Shown: in pieces, positions 33,923 through 47,930 of the stretch | Numbering within the stretch: position 1 is the stretch's first letter | How the letters are laid out: every line of letters begins with the position of its first letter | From: Karalla daura | Taxonomy: Eukaryota; Chordata; Actinopteri; Chaetodontiformes; Leiognathidae | Reading direction: 5' to 3' | NCBI GenBank assembly: GCA_029224185.1 | Contig: CM055193.1 | Location: forward strand, 7,294,859 to 7,358,858 | Length of the DNA: 64,000 bases | Position numbers and translations under genes: made by a program | Notes under the pieces: generated by a model | The model's input: the letters and a program-made list of their open reading frames with translations, nothing else | The model's database searches: none | What the model was told of the DNA's origin: nothing

Positions 33923-36900
33923 TTCGTAACACTCCTTAAAAACCACCATGGTCCATGATGTTGTTGTGCACCCTTACCAGACTGGTGGTTCCCTGTCAGC
34001 CTCAGGTGGAATTCACTGGAAGTCTCACACTGGGCCACAGAATCAAGCGATTGCGGTTCTCTGATAGTGTGTGAGCCTATTGATCGGTTTTAGACAGTAT
34101 GAAAGTGTACTGACACGGTTTCTGTCTACCTCAAATGGCTTCAGCTTAGACACCCAGTTTGAAATTGTGGTTTCAAACTAGCCCTAAAACAAACCTGGAG
34201 AATGCTCAAACTTAAAAAAAAACCAATCATCTCGATTCGCTTTTAAAGGTTAGCAGAAGCTATTTATCTCATGATCCTGCACGGTTTTCATCTCAGTGAC
34301 ATAGCACAAAGGGTTTTCGTCTCATAGCCGTTCTTCTATGCAGGCGCAGACGTAAACACTTGTCAACAGCCCTGGGACAAATTATACATCCGAGAAACTG
34401 TTAAATTCAGTTGTCAGAATTTAGTTTTATGGTTATTTGTGTTCATGGTAGTGTATTGATTGTTTAATACTTAAAGTATTATAAAATAGTCAGTGGGCTA
34501 ATGTAGATGCTGCCTAATGATATTCAACATCTCAGCTTTACAATGATAGTATTTATCACTTGGCTCTTGCACTATATATACACACATATTGCAAGGATTC
34601 ACACTGTGTGTCCGCCCACCTGGTGCAGCACAGTGATACCCAAAACAAACTGTGTTACAAATCATTATTGTTATTATGGAAACCCTCAGTTATTCACATC
34701 TTTTAAGGCAACGATTGGATGATTCGGTGCATGAGGTCGCTGTGAGTTTCCTCAAGCAAGCCACTGCCATTCTTTGTGGACATTTCCTTAGACTCTTAGA
34801 ATTCATTTCTATTAATATTAGACTCTGTTTGCACTGCAGGTCGAAATCTGAATAGGTGGAAATGCATAATCTTTTCAGATTGGATTCAGGCCACTTTAGT
34901 TTGTACTCCTAAATGACACATGTATCTGAGATACACATATATATATGTGTGTATTTTTTAAATGTGACTGTAGTTGCTTGCTTTACATTGCTACAGTGCC
35001 ACAGCTGGAAGAAACATCCTCTGATATAGACCCAATCAACTCTGACAAATTCTAAACGACTGTCACTGCGCACACAGGCCACGTCAGGGCCTCGACACGT
35101 TTACACTGGAGTCGGATACATGTTGCGTTTTGGAGGACGGTGCAAACAATCACCTGAAAAAAGTCAGACTTGACTGCTAAAGCCTGCAGCGTAAATTCAA
35201 CAGAGTCTTAGACCCAGGGTTGTCGTGTGTCAATAAACTCTGCTAACGTGTAAACTCAGTACTGCAAAGTTGATTAGGCTATCGTTCTACATGCAAAGAT
35301 GATGATGCAGTATAAATATATCAGTTGATAGACACTAAGGGCTAATTTCAAATCACATTTCATCAAAAAAAAGTTATTTTGACAGGCCGTTAAGGCGACC
35401 GTAACCTTCGTGCTCTGTCAGGAATAACCTCCAAATGCCTTAAGCTTATCCAGCTGTCTTATCATAGTTTTTTAAGTTTTTCAGTGTTGACTGTCATTTA
35501 CATTATTTTGTGTTTTACCAGCCTGTAGGTTAAACACTAACATGGATTTTTTCTGCGCCATGTGAACTAAATACCCTAGCTTGTCGTACGACAGCGAAGA
35601 AAGGAATTCTGAGTAACACAAGTATGGATCGAACTCCTCACAGGGCGACTAGGATGAAACGTATTAAACCACGCTGAACAACAGATTTATGCAGTAACTT
35701 CCTCTATGTGGTCCGATATATATGATGTGTGTGTGTGTGTGTACAGAGAGAGAGAGACACACATACACACACACACACGTGCTCACAGGTGTTAATGTGT
35801 CTGTAATATTACCATTTTTGCCTAGAAAGTCAGATTTCGGATTCGTTGTGTTTACAGACGTCACCAAAACACACAGGTTTGTGGTGAGTAATCTCATTTC
35901 GGTTCATTCCTTCCCTTTAAAACTAGGTTTTGCGTCATTACTGTGTTTAAAAAAAGCAAAGAAGGGATGTTCTGATACCATTTGGCTGGAGCCCCAGGGC
36001 TCTCCTAGATCTCCTCGGGTCAACAAAAGTGAAGCCGGGTATTTACAAAAGTCTTGAGTGACCTTACGGGGAGGTGTGCAATGGTTTTGTTTCCCTCTGA
36101 TAAAGCCTTTCTTGAGTTGTTAAAATATTTATCGTAGATGTTTTTCAGTTGCTTGAGGCTGTTCATCGCAAATCATACCAGCATCAAAGACGACTTTGAG
36201 AAGTATTGAGCCATGTTGAACGAGTTGATCATATTGCCAAATGAAGAACAATTATTGTATTGGAGTAAAAAAAAAGAAAGAAGACAAAAAAAAAAAGGGG
36301 AATCGAAAATCCTGTTGCTTGCCCGGATGTACAGCTAATGTGAGGTAAATCTGTCGTTATGCTAGAAGTGTGTCTGTTGATGTTGGCCTTTTTTTCTGAA
36401 GAGGCCGGGAAGGAGACTCATCCACGTAGATACCAAGCCACACTCCACGGGACGTGGATTTGGCTCAGATCAGCCGACTGGTAATTAGCGTAGGTCACTA
36501 CAAAGGGCTAAACAGTCTTCAGGGCTGCTGCTAAGTTCGCGGGCACTGTTCTGTTTTGTATTGGACAAACCGATGCATCGTTAGTAGATATCAGACGTGG
36601 AGCTTACTTCACATTCATCAGTGATATGAGTTACTGGTGTGGAAAGAACAAAAAAAGATGTTTTTTTTATTGGTATTATTATTATTATTATTTTGTGTCA
36701 TGGAATACATTGAGCCATTCGAACATGATAGGTTTAAACCACAGCAGACACACTCAAGTCATTGTGGAAGTCACTACTCTCTTTACCTCTTTTGTGTGGT
36801 TATCTTACTGATGTTAACAGTGGTGGTATAGTTAGGCAGCCTGTTTACCATTCCCTATTGCCCCTAAACCTTTCTTGGCATGCTCTGTACAAGGCCCGAA

Positions 36901-37164
36901 CCCATACCTCTTCTCCTTGGAACCCTACATGTACCCTGACTGACTGTCCTCCTCCTCCTCCTCCTCTTCCTCCTCCCTCGCCTTCCCCCTCTTCCACCAT
37001 GGCACTGAGGATCATTGCACAATGTCGATGTGAAGGGGTATGGACCTTATGATCAATATGTGGGCATACATGGGGGTGGAAAGGGAAAATAGCCAAAATT
37101 GTTAATCGGTGAAAATATATATATATATTGAAACGTAAATGAGATTTTATAAAATAATTTAAAG

Positions 37165-37170
37165 AATAAA
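37165..37170 (+). terminator. spata2: candidate distal poly(A) signal of spata2
   Basis: AATAAA followed by an A-run and then GGTTTTCTGCTTTGAGTTTTT, which resembles a GU-rich downstream element. Confidence 0.4.
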
Positions 37171-37190
37171 ATTCTGAAAAAAAAAGGTTT

Positions 37191-39169
37191 TCTGCTTTGA
37201 GTTTTTGAGTGGTTTCATGAATCCACAAGTCCAGCTTTCGCCTTGGATAAAGATAACCTGGATGGAGGATTTCTACAAACATCTGCATGACAGCTGTAGT
37301 ATTTTCCTTTCATTATTTTTTATCCCATCTTAAGTACCTTTTCCCTGACTCACAGTGTGCCTGCAGGTAAAGATCTGTAGCTGCTGCATTCGTGATACAA
37401 GGTGAACATACATTGTGTTTGCAGAGACCTTAGACCAGAATGAGCTGCCCTTTTCCTATATGACCAGTAGATGGTGATAAATACCTATAGACGTAATCTG
37501 AGGCTGCGTAAGATACACCAAGAACATTTCAGAAAAAAAAAAACCTTTTAAATTAGAAGTATGTGTCAGGAGGGATTATATAAGAAGTAATACATGAATT
37601 GGTGCCTTTATGGGAGAGAGTGATGTACTATATATGCATATGAAAAGTAATAATGTTGATAATAAATTCAATTTTATAGCATCTTTCACAGACATAAAAT
37701 TCAGTCATGTGGTTCATAGCATGCAAACAATGACACCAGTGAAGACACTGTGTAGAGCAATATTTTTTCGATGTATTAAATGACATGTCTGCATTTTACA
37801 GCTATTCTGAGAGATATTTTAGACTAGTTCACATCTTGAGAAGTCGGAGAGAAGATGCATTGTTCTCACTGAGCATGAAGGGTGTGACAAATTGCAAGCT
37901 TTCAGATTAATAGTCACCAAATATAGAGTAGAATGAAGATAATTAATATCCTAGGATCTTGACTCTGTACTTTACTATAGTTCATTAGTTAAGTGTGCTG
38001 AGGTACATTCGAGTTGCTTGGAACAGACAACCTTAATATCAGCCAGTTACTTCTTGTTTTGCCTCATGGTCCTTTAACAAATGAGAACTGGAGTCTGCCT
38101 CCTATCACCCGTCTAAATAAGCTTCTGTACTGGCTATAATAATTGGATCAGCTCCTGGACCAGTGCCTCCCTCTTTTACACACTAATGATAGATGGTTCT
38201 GCGCTTCTCCACAGACTGGGAGTAGAGACAGTGAGACGTCAGTGGCACCTCTGTGGTGACTGAAATGCTGAGTGAGTGCCAGTCCCTGCGCCCTGCATCA
38301 CCCCCTCCTCTGGGCCGTGTCAGCACTGTGCTGACTAACAGCCTTCAGCAGCCTCGAGGATGCAGAAGACACACTGAGCAAAGACCACTGCTATCCAGCA
38401 GCGGAGAGGGATAATGACCAGTGGCACGCTGCTTAAATTCTTCAGGCGTGTTAGCATTAATGCCACGTGAGCCGGTGGTCTTCTTGAAGACCGACAATAA
38501 GAGGAATAGGGACTTAGATGACCTTATTGGTGGAATTTTGTACAATGTTAGCATTTTTTTAATACTCAGTACATTTGTTTTTCTTGAGTCTCCCTCCATT
38601 GTTTTTTACTTTTCCCCTATTAAGTCGACCATTTCCGCAGTGACATTAACTCCTAATCGCTCAGGAAAATGGGCTGATATCAAGAAATGTGCATCTTGAG
38701 CAAGCAGGAGCAGAGATTTCTGCAGTTCACATCCCACAGACGCTGATCGTTAGCCGAGGGAGGTCAGCGCAGTTTTTAATGGACTACATTTAGAGTCTGA
38801 ATGTGCTGCATGTGTAATAGGGCCAATAACAGATGTGCACAGTGCGATGAGCGCTTGCTTGTGTTCAGCACACATGCAGCGACACATGACCCTTACACCC
38901 CTACCCCTACAGCATAACTCACATGTTATCATGTATACACACACACACATCTGTGACGATGTGATCTTGTGTGAATGTGGAAAGCAGGACCTGGAAAGCT
39001 GGTTGTGACAGGACAAAGCTAAAGACCTGCGTGCCAGAAATGAGGTTCAGACCTGTGTGAAGCTTTTTTTTTAGTGGTTAATTACATGTCAGAATCATGA
39101 TGGTTTCTCTCCTTAAGTGTCACTTGAAGGGCTTCTCTCTTTGCCTCGCCCCCCTCTACCCTACTTTTA
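37191..39169. other. intergenic, nothing recognised
   Basis: AT-rich unique sequence. A CTCF-like CCAGTAGATGGT near 37465 is incomplete. I found no exon, mobile element or clear motif cluster; a CNE-like phrase (GGCCAATAACAGATGTGCAC, near 38821) is too short to call. Confidence 0.5.
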
Positions 39170-39500
39170 CCAACTCCGGGCCGCACATGATTTGTTATCT
39201 TGACGGCTGATTAACACATGCATTCATTAAACGCACTCGACATTTCGCTTGCACTGATTTGAGTGCATTAAATGTCATTCTTTAATGAAATAAAGAAAAG
39301 CATTTTTATCTGCTGCGCGCTATTACACCTTTCAGTAACAGGGGCGGAAAACACACGCCTTTTGTATAAACGCAGAGGCCAGCATTTAACCACCTATTAT
39401 CTCTGCTTACTCCAGCTCTTATCTTCCCATGCCAAATACAAGAGGAGGTCTGCTCCCAGTGTCATAAATATTCTACAACACACTACATAACTGCCCGGAG
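39170..39500. promoter_or_regulatory. candidate conserved non-coding element
   Basis: Repeat-free stretch with TGATTAACACATGCATTCATTAAACG and repeated TTAAATG/TTAATGAAATAAAG phrases, then a GATA-type TTATCT. It has no coding frame of family character. Inferred from texture. Confidence 0.28.
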
Positions 39501-39754
39501 CTAATGCGTGTTTTTTGATTTATAATTAAAGGTGTCACTGCTTTCTGCCTCACATTAACTTTGAAATTCCATTCACATGACGTCCTCGCCAATGAAAAAG
39601 CCTCAATTCATCATTTGTTAATATATTTATTTACTCTTGCTTGTTTTCCCAAGTATCTTGGGCAACAATCATTAACCTCAACAACCGCTAACACACTTAG
39701 CGTGTGCGTACCGTCACAACAGCACGCGACTTTAATCCTGCATGGAATTACACT

Positions 39755-39905
39755 TTTATTACCTCCTTCAAGGTCATGTTTTTGTCGTGGTTCCCCTGTT
39801 AGTGAGAGGTCTCGTGCAAAAACTACTCAACAGATTTTCATTAAATCAGGTGGAAGGGTGTAGCACGGGCCGTGAACCCATTAATTTTTCACTGGATTCA
39901 AATCA
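39755..39905 (+). repeat. teleost dispersed repeat fragment
   Basis: CCTCCTTCAAGGTCATGTTTT, GCAAAAACTACTCAACAGATTTTCATTAAATCAGGTGGAAGG and GTGAACCCATTAATTTTTCACTGGATTCAAATC resemble a very common fish repeat (usual form ACTACTGAACGGATTTCCATGAAACTTGGTGGAAGGATGG). Class is not assigned. Confidence 0.6.
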
Positions 39906-39909
39906 CAAG

Positions 39910-42900
39910 GCAGATCTTGGAAGTGTGTGCTCTGAGTGCAGCTGTAGAAAGACTAGAGAAAGACTAGAATGAAACAGGTTTTCCCTTTTTGTTTATGGAC
40001 AAAGATGTATTATGATTGGATCGAAAAAAAACATTTTTTATTAGATTACTTTGGGTAATACTGATATGAATATATCATAATCATATCATAATTCATATAA
40101 AAATATGACTGTGAAATCCAAATCCAATAACGTAGATGTCAAAGTGCGCTCATGAAAAACCAAACCTTTCTGTATCTAACAATCCCAGTCAGATTGGGGT
40201 ACATGCTTAATATGGGACAGGTTTTTCTGGTTTGGACAGACAAATACGTAGTTTTGACAAACTGGCTCCTGAGTAGCACCACTTTTTTGGCTTTTTTTTC
40301 TTTTCTTTTTTTAATGCTTTTTAAATGTAAATGCATACCAAACAAGAATTTTAAACAAAAAAACAAAACAACAGGTTTTCCCTGTGTAAAAACTCTTTGG
40401 TAGAAATTGCTCAACAATGTGATGTACAAAATAATGACCTGAAATACAAGCCCTAATAACCTGCTAGACTTAAAGGTGGGGTAGGCAGGGAAATCCTGGA
40501 GGGACAGATGGATGGATTGTCTTTATATTCAATGCAATTGGATTGTGTTTTTCTAGGATTTCTCATCCCCTTATGACTGATTTGGTTCATTTTTGTTAAA
40601 AAGCATCTATTTAAACATTTGCAGTAGGGTTGTTAAGAGGATGTCTTGCAAATGAGTAAAAGGTTTTTCAGAAAGAACTCAGCTACCCTTCCTTTAAGGA
40701 TAAACAGTAATGTTGAGGCGCTATATTGTCTGTCATGCCTACACACCACCCACACACACCTTGACAGTCTCAGTTCTCAACTTGTGACATCCCTAACACT
40801 GTCACCCCTAACATAACTCCTGGGGACATTATACTATATATAATAGGGTGCACTTTATTAAACTTGAATTGAGATTGACGTTTCATTGATGGCAGATCTA
40901 TTCACATTTGTTTGTGCCCAACAAATTTAACTACTGTGTGTCCAAGGTGCATCACTGAAAGTGAATGAAAGTGAAGCAAAAGAAATTGACTCATCCGAGG
41001 TCCTCAGGAAGGCCATTCAGCTGTATTGAGTTAATATAAAAAGTAAAAGTGGTTTCTTTTCTTTTTTCTTCTTTTCTCCCCAAAGCACAAGAAGTCGGGA
41101 CATCGGTGTCTGTCATGTATTGTGGAGGCTGTTCCGCACTTTATAGACAAGGAGACATCAAATCTATCGTGCTGGAAACAGTCATGTGGGGGAGGTCAGG
41201 TAGGCTGTAAAATCTCTTAATGGATTGGATCCAGCAGTATGTTATCAGTATGTCCTCAGAGTCTATACCACAGCTTATAAAGGCTTGCAAGTGTCCTCAG
41301 GTCTGTTGTGGAAGGTCAAGATCAAGAGTGACACAGAGTTTTCCTAATTATTCGGTATTTTTTAAGAGGGATCAAAAGTCCACTTTCTTTACTGTGTTTG
41401 ACTTGGCAGTAGAGGCCTGTCTCAGGCTGCGAAATCAAACAGCATGAACGAGTAATACAAACTTCATTTTCCTGTGTGAGATAAAGAAAATGTGTTCGGG
41501 GGCTCAGTTTAATCAGAACCAAAAGCATCTACATCAGGCAGAAGATGCTCAAGCTGTCTCTGAAGATGAAAAGCACCTGACTGTGAGAATTAGGTTTTTT
41601 ATCTTGAGAAATCACCCAGCGCCCTGAAGCTGTCCTTGCCTCACTTGCAGCTGCAGTAAAAGTCCCAAATTTAACTTTGTTTTTCTTTTCTAAATGTGCA
41701 CGTTGTGCTTGTCTGGACTCTCTTCTGAGAATGATGATAAATGACGTCAATGGCTTAATTGAATAAAATCTTATTTACTTGGTTATTAAGGATATTGAGT
41801 TACTTTGAACCATGCAAACACTGTAATCCAAAGTTTGCCTTTTATTGTTTCCTCGAGCATTAGTGTGTGTATGAATGTTTTCAGTAATTTCTGTCTACAG
41901 ACAGTTTTCCCCACTGTGCTGTTCTTCTCCGAGCTCCAGAGAAAATTGGAGAGTGCTCTGACTGCTTGAGCCACTCAGCCTTGACGGTTTTCTTATCGCC
42001 ATCGTCCACCACTCTTACCTCTCCTTTCATTTACACCCTAACAATTATAGAACAGCCCTGAGTCATTGTTGCTGCTGAAAACAGTCTCAGCACATCACTG
42101 GTTCCGCAGCGGAGAAGCATTTTCCAACCGAACCACGGGCCTTTCTCACCATGGTCATTGGAAATGAGTTGTCTGGAGGCGTCTGTGAAGCCAACAGTGC
42201 GAAAACACTTACCTCATAAAGAGCAATGCATGTACACATTCTTTTAAAATCAGCTGCTTATTATTAAAGGGATGTCCTACTTTGCCAGTGACCACCATGC
42301 AGAGAAAAATATTTTCTTATTCTCACAAACACATCATCAAACATTTTATGGACAGTGTTTGTGAAATGTGCTAGTTGGCTGTTATTTTTTTTATTGAGCT
42401 TATGAGCTGCCTCCTGCACACCACAAAATGCTCATAACGATTTCATTGTGTTGTTTTGGGCGACTGTGGTTCAGGGGCAACATGGTTGCTGTGGAGGAAA
42501 ATGATAGAGAACATCATGATGACTGAAAGTCAGATAGGAGACAAGTGGTGTTATCAACTATTACAAAAACACGTTGCACAAGGTTCTGAGCAATGGCAAA
42601 AAGCACACTGCATATCCCACTTGAGAATGCAAGTATGAGAGGAATCGGAGAGAATAGGTTAGGAAACACAGTTCTGGGAAAATGACCATCTATGAGTGTG
42701 TATGTGTGTGTGTCACACACGGAAATGAGAGTATAAAAGAAGATTCCTCCGTCAGTAGCATTGGAATTGTTGGGACTTGACACATTTGTTTGATACATGC
42801 ATGATCCACAAATTTCCATATGTTGTTGAGATCTGTCTTCTGGCTGAAATTATCAGTAGACTCTTTCTACAAGATTGTGTACTGTGTTATGATCCATACC

Positions 42901-42910
42901 TGTTACAGCC
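39910..42910. other. intergenic, nothing recognised
   Basis: AT-rich sequence with T-runs (40285-40315). A stretch at 42000-42240 is repeat-free with some retained CpG and might be regulatory, but no motif cluster supports it. No exon was seen. Confidence 0.5.
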
Positions 42911-42914
42911 TACA

Positions 42915-43085
42915 CATCAAACTGCTCTTGGGCAAGATACCGAAGCCCAAGCTCCCCTTGATGCGATGTTGTGCAATTGTTTAGCAGACAACCTCTGCCA
43001 TAATGGTATGAACTGGTGTGAGGGTGAGTGTAAAAGCACTTTTAGTGGTCATCTTGGCTACGGTGCTATATAAGGACACCATTTA
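42915..43085 (+). repeat. teleost interspersed-repeat tail
   Basis: CTTGGGCAAGATACCGAAGCCC, then CTGGTGTGAGGGTGAGTGTAAAAGCACTTTTAGTGGTCAT, then GGTGCTATATAAGGACACCATTTACT match the tail of a common teleost repeat (usual form: AAAGCGCTTTGAGTGGTC, then GCGCTATATAAAT, then CCATTTACC). It is related to the repeat at 25459-25672. Confidence 0.65.
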
Positions 43086-43089
43086 CTAC

Positions 43090-45300
43090 TATGTTTTTAA
43101 CTGGGTCTTTGTTTGTATCACATAGAAACAGAAAATATGAGGAAACCCAACATCTGACCACAGTAAAACCTGTGACATAAACCGTCAATTTCCACCCCTT
43201 TTGTGTGTTTTCAGCCAGGCTGAAATTCACGCAAGCCCCAACCCCAAAAGGCTCCAGCCCTGAACCCTGCCCGACTTCAGCAAGCATGAAGGGCTCGTTC
43301 ACTGACTCACTGACGTCATCATCTCATTATGGAACAGCACTGGCACACTCCCATGAACTCCCACATTCACCTCCCGTGAACAGGTTGGTTTGGAACTGGG
43401 CTAACAACTCTCCCATCAACTGTCATGTAAAATCTATTTTTCCCCCATTGCATTTTCTATGGGATACTATGTACTGATGCCATACGTAGTGACAGGGGCG
43501 GCCAGCAGTTCACTGACACAACAATGAGGTGAGCAAGAATCAGCATATCCTAAACGGCTCATTCAGTGTCACCTTGGAGATAATGGGAAAAATTGCCCCT
43601 CCAACAAAGTTTTCAGGAGCCACCACTGCCAGGTATCCTTTATTGTCTATGCAGTTCCCACTATGTATAAATATTTACATATCTATTATGCACTTACTTA
43701 TGCAGGAACTCTGCCAGTTCATGATATAGTCAACCCCACCCTGGAATATTGACCGTGGTCCTTTTGTTCAGTTTTTGCAATTTTTCCTGTCTCCCCATTA
43801 TCTTCTCTTCCCATAGGAGTCGCTGCCCCTTGGCTGCCTGTGGCAATTTGGCCCGGGTTCAACAACTCTGTGAATGTAAATGGTTCTCACCTGTCTCTAG
43901 CTTACCAAGGGCGACCGAGTCCTCACTTCACATGCAATCGACTCGGCCTCCTCTCTCTCTCTCTCTCTCGATCCTTGCTGACCCATAGTTGACTGACCAT
44001 CCAGCTGTCCATTCTGGGAAAATTTTCGCTCCATCTAACCCGAAGTAAGCTTGCACAGTGATTCAGCTAAATGTTGGTGTCATTCAGAAACTCAGTTAGT
44101 TCAGACTTTCTCAAAACTGAGGTAGATAACACCCAACTCCATATACAGAAACCTCAGCAGTGCAGCTTAAGATAAAAATTAAATCAATAAACACATTAAA
44201 ATTAAATTAATTAGTATTAACATTTTTTTTTAGTTTTAATCAATGTTTTTGCATCACAGAGTGATAAGACCAAACCTTCAAATTTGATCTTATGAAGAGC
44301 AAGAAACTTTACTGACTTTAACTAGTGATTGTTCAACTTACTGAAAGATAGTTTTCACTTCCTTTCACATTTCTCATTCAGTTTGCGTATTGATAGATTT
44401 TTAATAAATCAAGGCCATGTTTTTTAAACACATCCAAGCCTAAGCATTTCTTTACTTTCTGCCCTCTGAACCTTTGCTAGAGGGTGTTTCTTACACCAGC
44501 AACTTGTGACCTAGATGGTTTTCACTGAGCAATGAACTGTCTGACTGCAGCCAGCAGAGTTGCCCCGCAGCAGCACTGTATTGATCTACAGTAATGACTT
44601 ACAGGGCTTTAATGTGTTTGAGAGTGTGTTTTTCATGCGTATTTGGTGGTCTCCTTTCTTTTTTCTCTTTGGGCTAGAGATGAAAATGCATTTTCTTGCA
44701 CTATATGAGACTAGAAGTAGACTGGGAAGCCCATCCAATCATCTGAAAATCAGTCTGTGATGTAAAGATAATGAAAATAAAAGGGGTACGAGACAAGGAC
44801 AGTTCAAGCGTGCAGAGATAATACATACATTTAAAATGAAAACATGAAAGACGAACATGGCAGCATCCTTTATCGTCCTACTTTATAAGATGACAGAGGA
44901 TGGAATGAGATATTGCTCAAAGGTGTTTCTCATTGCCGTGGATACTGCACTATTTTCCTGAAGGTAGTTTCAAATTCATTAAACAGAGGGTGTGGAGGGC
45001 ATGAACTATTAACGGGGCTTTCATCCTGGTTCGTGTGATGTGCGGCTCCGCCCTCTGTCTCCAGGGGCTCGGCATAATCTCGTTGTTCACTACTTTTGTG
45101 AGCTCGCTTTTGCTCTGAGCCCTTCAAGTTCCACGTGTAATTGCAAGACATCGTTCTTTTAAACATCCTCTGGAGCTATATGCTCATGTAAACGTAAAAC
45201 TCTGCAGTGCCGTGTTGCACAAATTCAAATTGGTTTCCAGAATAAATTTCAAAATTTTGAAACGCCTCAATTTCTAAAGCTCTGCTCTTAAATTTGATTG
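43090..45300. other. intergenic, nothing recognised
   Basis: Unique AT-rich sequence with a short (CT)n at 43952-43969. Several short frames are open on both strands without family resemblance. Confidence 0.5.
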
Positions 45301-45304
45301 ACTG

Positions 45305-45640
45305 CTCACCTCCTAAACTAAGTATCCTTGAGATCATCACCATCCTTGGAAATTCAGTGTCATCTGCATACCTTTTTAGCCAAAGTTGCAGTCATACATC
45401 ATCTGCATTACACAGAGAAAAGTGCAGGGAGTACAACCTTGGGGCACCTGGTACTCATGCTGATTTCATCAGTCAGGGAACCAATGTGCAGAGACTCTCT
45501 GGAGAACTGCCACATCAAAAGAGTTAGATCCGCAGAGGGCACATTGGCAACGATTATAACATTCGTCATCAATGCAACGCCAGTCTGAATTGCATTATAA
45601 GTTGAATGGCAGTCAAGTCGAGTACTCTGCGGGGACTTTT
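45305..45640 (-). mobile_element. degraded LINE reverse-transcriptase fragment
   Basis: On the minus strand the sequence encodes diverged reverse-transcriptase blocks in order. Near 45560 is TGVALMTNVIIVAN, comparable to TETAL..VTND; VPQG is at 45447-45436; the catalytic YADDT is at 45370-45356. The blocks are in different frames and closer together than in an intact element, so the copy is dead. The motif order fits the non-LTR (L2/CR1/Rex-like) class seen in fish; clade is uncertain. Confidence 0.65.
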
Positions 45641-45822
45641 TCCATCCTGTCACTGAGTGGAGTAGTGTTCACATATCCTCTCGTGACAGTAATTTTCATG
45701 TTTGTACACAGTATGGTGCTAGGTAACTCACTAGGGGCACATCTCTCATGTTCCATCAAAGCTCCAATGACTTTTATCTACTACCTCCAAAAGAGGGCGC
45801 CCTTGAGCCAATGCAGGCACCC

Positions 45823-45843
45823 ACACGCGCACACGCACACACG

Positions 45844-45907
<64 letters not shown>
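45823..45907. repeat. (CA)n/(CG) microsatellite
   Basis: Alternating purine-pyrimidine tract, CACGCG-interrupted on the left and pure CA on the right. Alternating CG/CA runs favour Z-DNA. Confidence 0.95.
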
Positions 45908-45908
<1 letters not shown>

Positions 45909-45909
45909 C

Positions 45910-47870
45910 ACATCACAGCAATTTGTCCGTTGTTCATTGAGTGTGCTGTGCTTTCTTCGTATGGTCACTTTTGAATTGTTTAAGTCTCTGGGTCTGTTAT
46001 CAAAACTGCTCAATGGTAGGAGATGAAAGTATTCATGTGTGCATCACAGAAGATAGAAAATCTCACACATTCATAACTCCTTTAGGGGCTTACGCTGCAC
46101 TGTGTCAGTGTTACTCCAGTGCTACACCTGCTTGGCTGTGCCTTGTATGGCCAGTGTCACACTGCTGACTGCCATGTGGATCCAGACTTAGACCTATACT
46201 CACACTGAGTCACACTCTGTTTCCAATACACACCACTAACCTGTGAATTTGTGCAAAATGAGAAAATAATCCCTGTAGGACTTGGTCTAATTTCTAATTT
46301 GGCTGCTCTCTCGGCTCACCATGACTGCCCAGACTGGAGTAAATATGGTTAGAGAAACATTTCCAGGAGGGCATATTTAAAGTCAGTTAGGGAGAAGATA
46401 TTACCCACCAAACCAACCAAATCCAAGGCTTTTTGAATGAAAGTAGAAAGTAAAACGTCAAAGTAAACCTTATCTCAGCTGGGTTTGATTTGTTTTTATT
46501 ACTTTTCTGTCTCTTCTATGTGTGATTTCCTTAATGTAAGTCAACTTAATATATCATTAAGAGACAGAAATAAATGAATTTGTATGTTTACAAAAAACAT
46601 ATATTGTTTGAGCAAGACTTCCATCAAGGCTTTGATATAAAATCTCAAATCATTTCACATCAATCACTTTTTTTTCTGCACCATTATTAACCTGGCTATT
46701 AACCTCCCATTAGCATCCTACTCCAGAATTTCTTGCTCAGTGTAACTATGACATGCCATGACTTGACTTTCAAATGACTGTGAAATGTTTAAAAAAGAGC
46801 TGATCCTGAAAAATAGTTAATATAGAATAATAAAAGAACCTGTTATATGCTGTTAAGACAGAAAAATGAGCGCATCACAGGCAGCGTTTTGACCTCCTTC
46901 TTTTCATCATTTCTCACTGATGTATTGATCTCAACGTGTGTGATCATAGCGATGCCCTTCATGTATTTCGGCACGGCACGCCTCTCTGCCTCCCAACTGA
47001 TAAAATGGACAGGAAAACCTAAATTTTCTCCCTCGGCTGCTGATTGTGATTGGATTTTTGAATGTGGAGAGGAAAATGACATAGGAAGGTCACAAATCAG
47101 ATTTTGTCAAAGTGTCATTTTCATTTTTATTTGTGAGAATATACAATAGATTTCTTGATGAATTGACAGGAGAATTTTAACTCAATGAATCATGTTCCTT
47201 TCACTTCCTGAACCTGAAGAAGGGAATTTGCATGTGTATATCATGCATAATAAAGAAGTCATGCAGCATACATGGCATGTGCTGCTGTGTGGGCCACCAT
47301 GAAATTTTAGTAAGGAAACGACTGAGCGTGTACAATCGCTGTGACACGCACATTCAGTTGGGCTTCCTCTTAATTTCACACAATGGCACAGGAAATGAAA
47401 GCGTTCTTGATCATATGAACACTTGGCAAATTAAAGGAAAGGAAGTGAAATGTTTCGTAGTCGGTTATATAAGATGTGTGTTACGCAAGCACCAAAGGAG
47501 GCTGTACACACGTTATATGTTAATGCCACGCTCCGGGAACACACAAGAGTGGACAGCCTCGATCAGTGAGGGCGAATCCCACAGCAAGTGAGGGTGACGA
47601 GGAGAGAAATAGCCAGGGTTTGGAATGGGTGAGGACCCAGTGGGAGACACTTGCTGATAAAACGTAGTGATGAGAAATGATGAGATGGATAAAGTGCAGC
47701 AGTGCAACGGAGGGGAAAAGGAATTTGAGGAATATGCTGGAAAATGAGACAGAACTAGGAGACAGGGAGGGGAGGGAAGATCAATGGGAGCAGTCAGCGG
47801 AGGAGCTGAAGTGGGATGAACGACGGACAGTTGTGGCGGTGGCGAGTGCGACGAGGAGTGACAGCAAAGG
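45910..47870. other. intergenic, nothing recognised
   Basis: AT-rich unique sequence. No exon, repeat family or motif cluster could be supported. Confidence 0.5.
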
Positions 47871-47874
47871 AGGA

Positions 47875-47878
47875 GAGA

Positions 47879-47927
<49 letters not shown>
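47875..47927. repeat. (GA)n microsatellite
   Basis: GA dinucleotide run with one CAGA interruption. It explains the long serine/leucine-rich open frames on the minus strand here. Confidence 0.95.

Positions 47928-47929
<2 letters not shown>

Positions 47930-47930
<1 letters not shown>

Larger units (their letters stand above)
32878..37190 (+). other. spata2: predicted spata2 3'UTR
   Basis: No second gene is visible between the spata2 stop and a good AATAAA at 37165 followed by GT/T-rich sequence. An earlier AATAAA at 35232-35237 could give a shorter form. The stretch holds AT microsatellites (33360-33400), a C-rich tract (33868-33922), a TATT repeat (36672-36692) and a CCT repeat (36950-36976). 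The length of about 4.3 kb is inferred and not proven; part could be intergenic. Confidence 0.45.

Noticed and set aside
37463..37476. CTCF-like CCAGTAGATGGTGA
   Set aside because: Only 12 of 14 positions match, with a mismatch in the core GGC.
45572..46026. Frames with long His-Thr repeats
   Set aside because: Translations of a (CA)n microsatellite.
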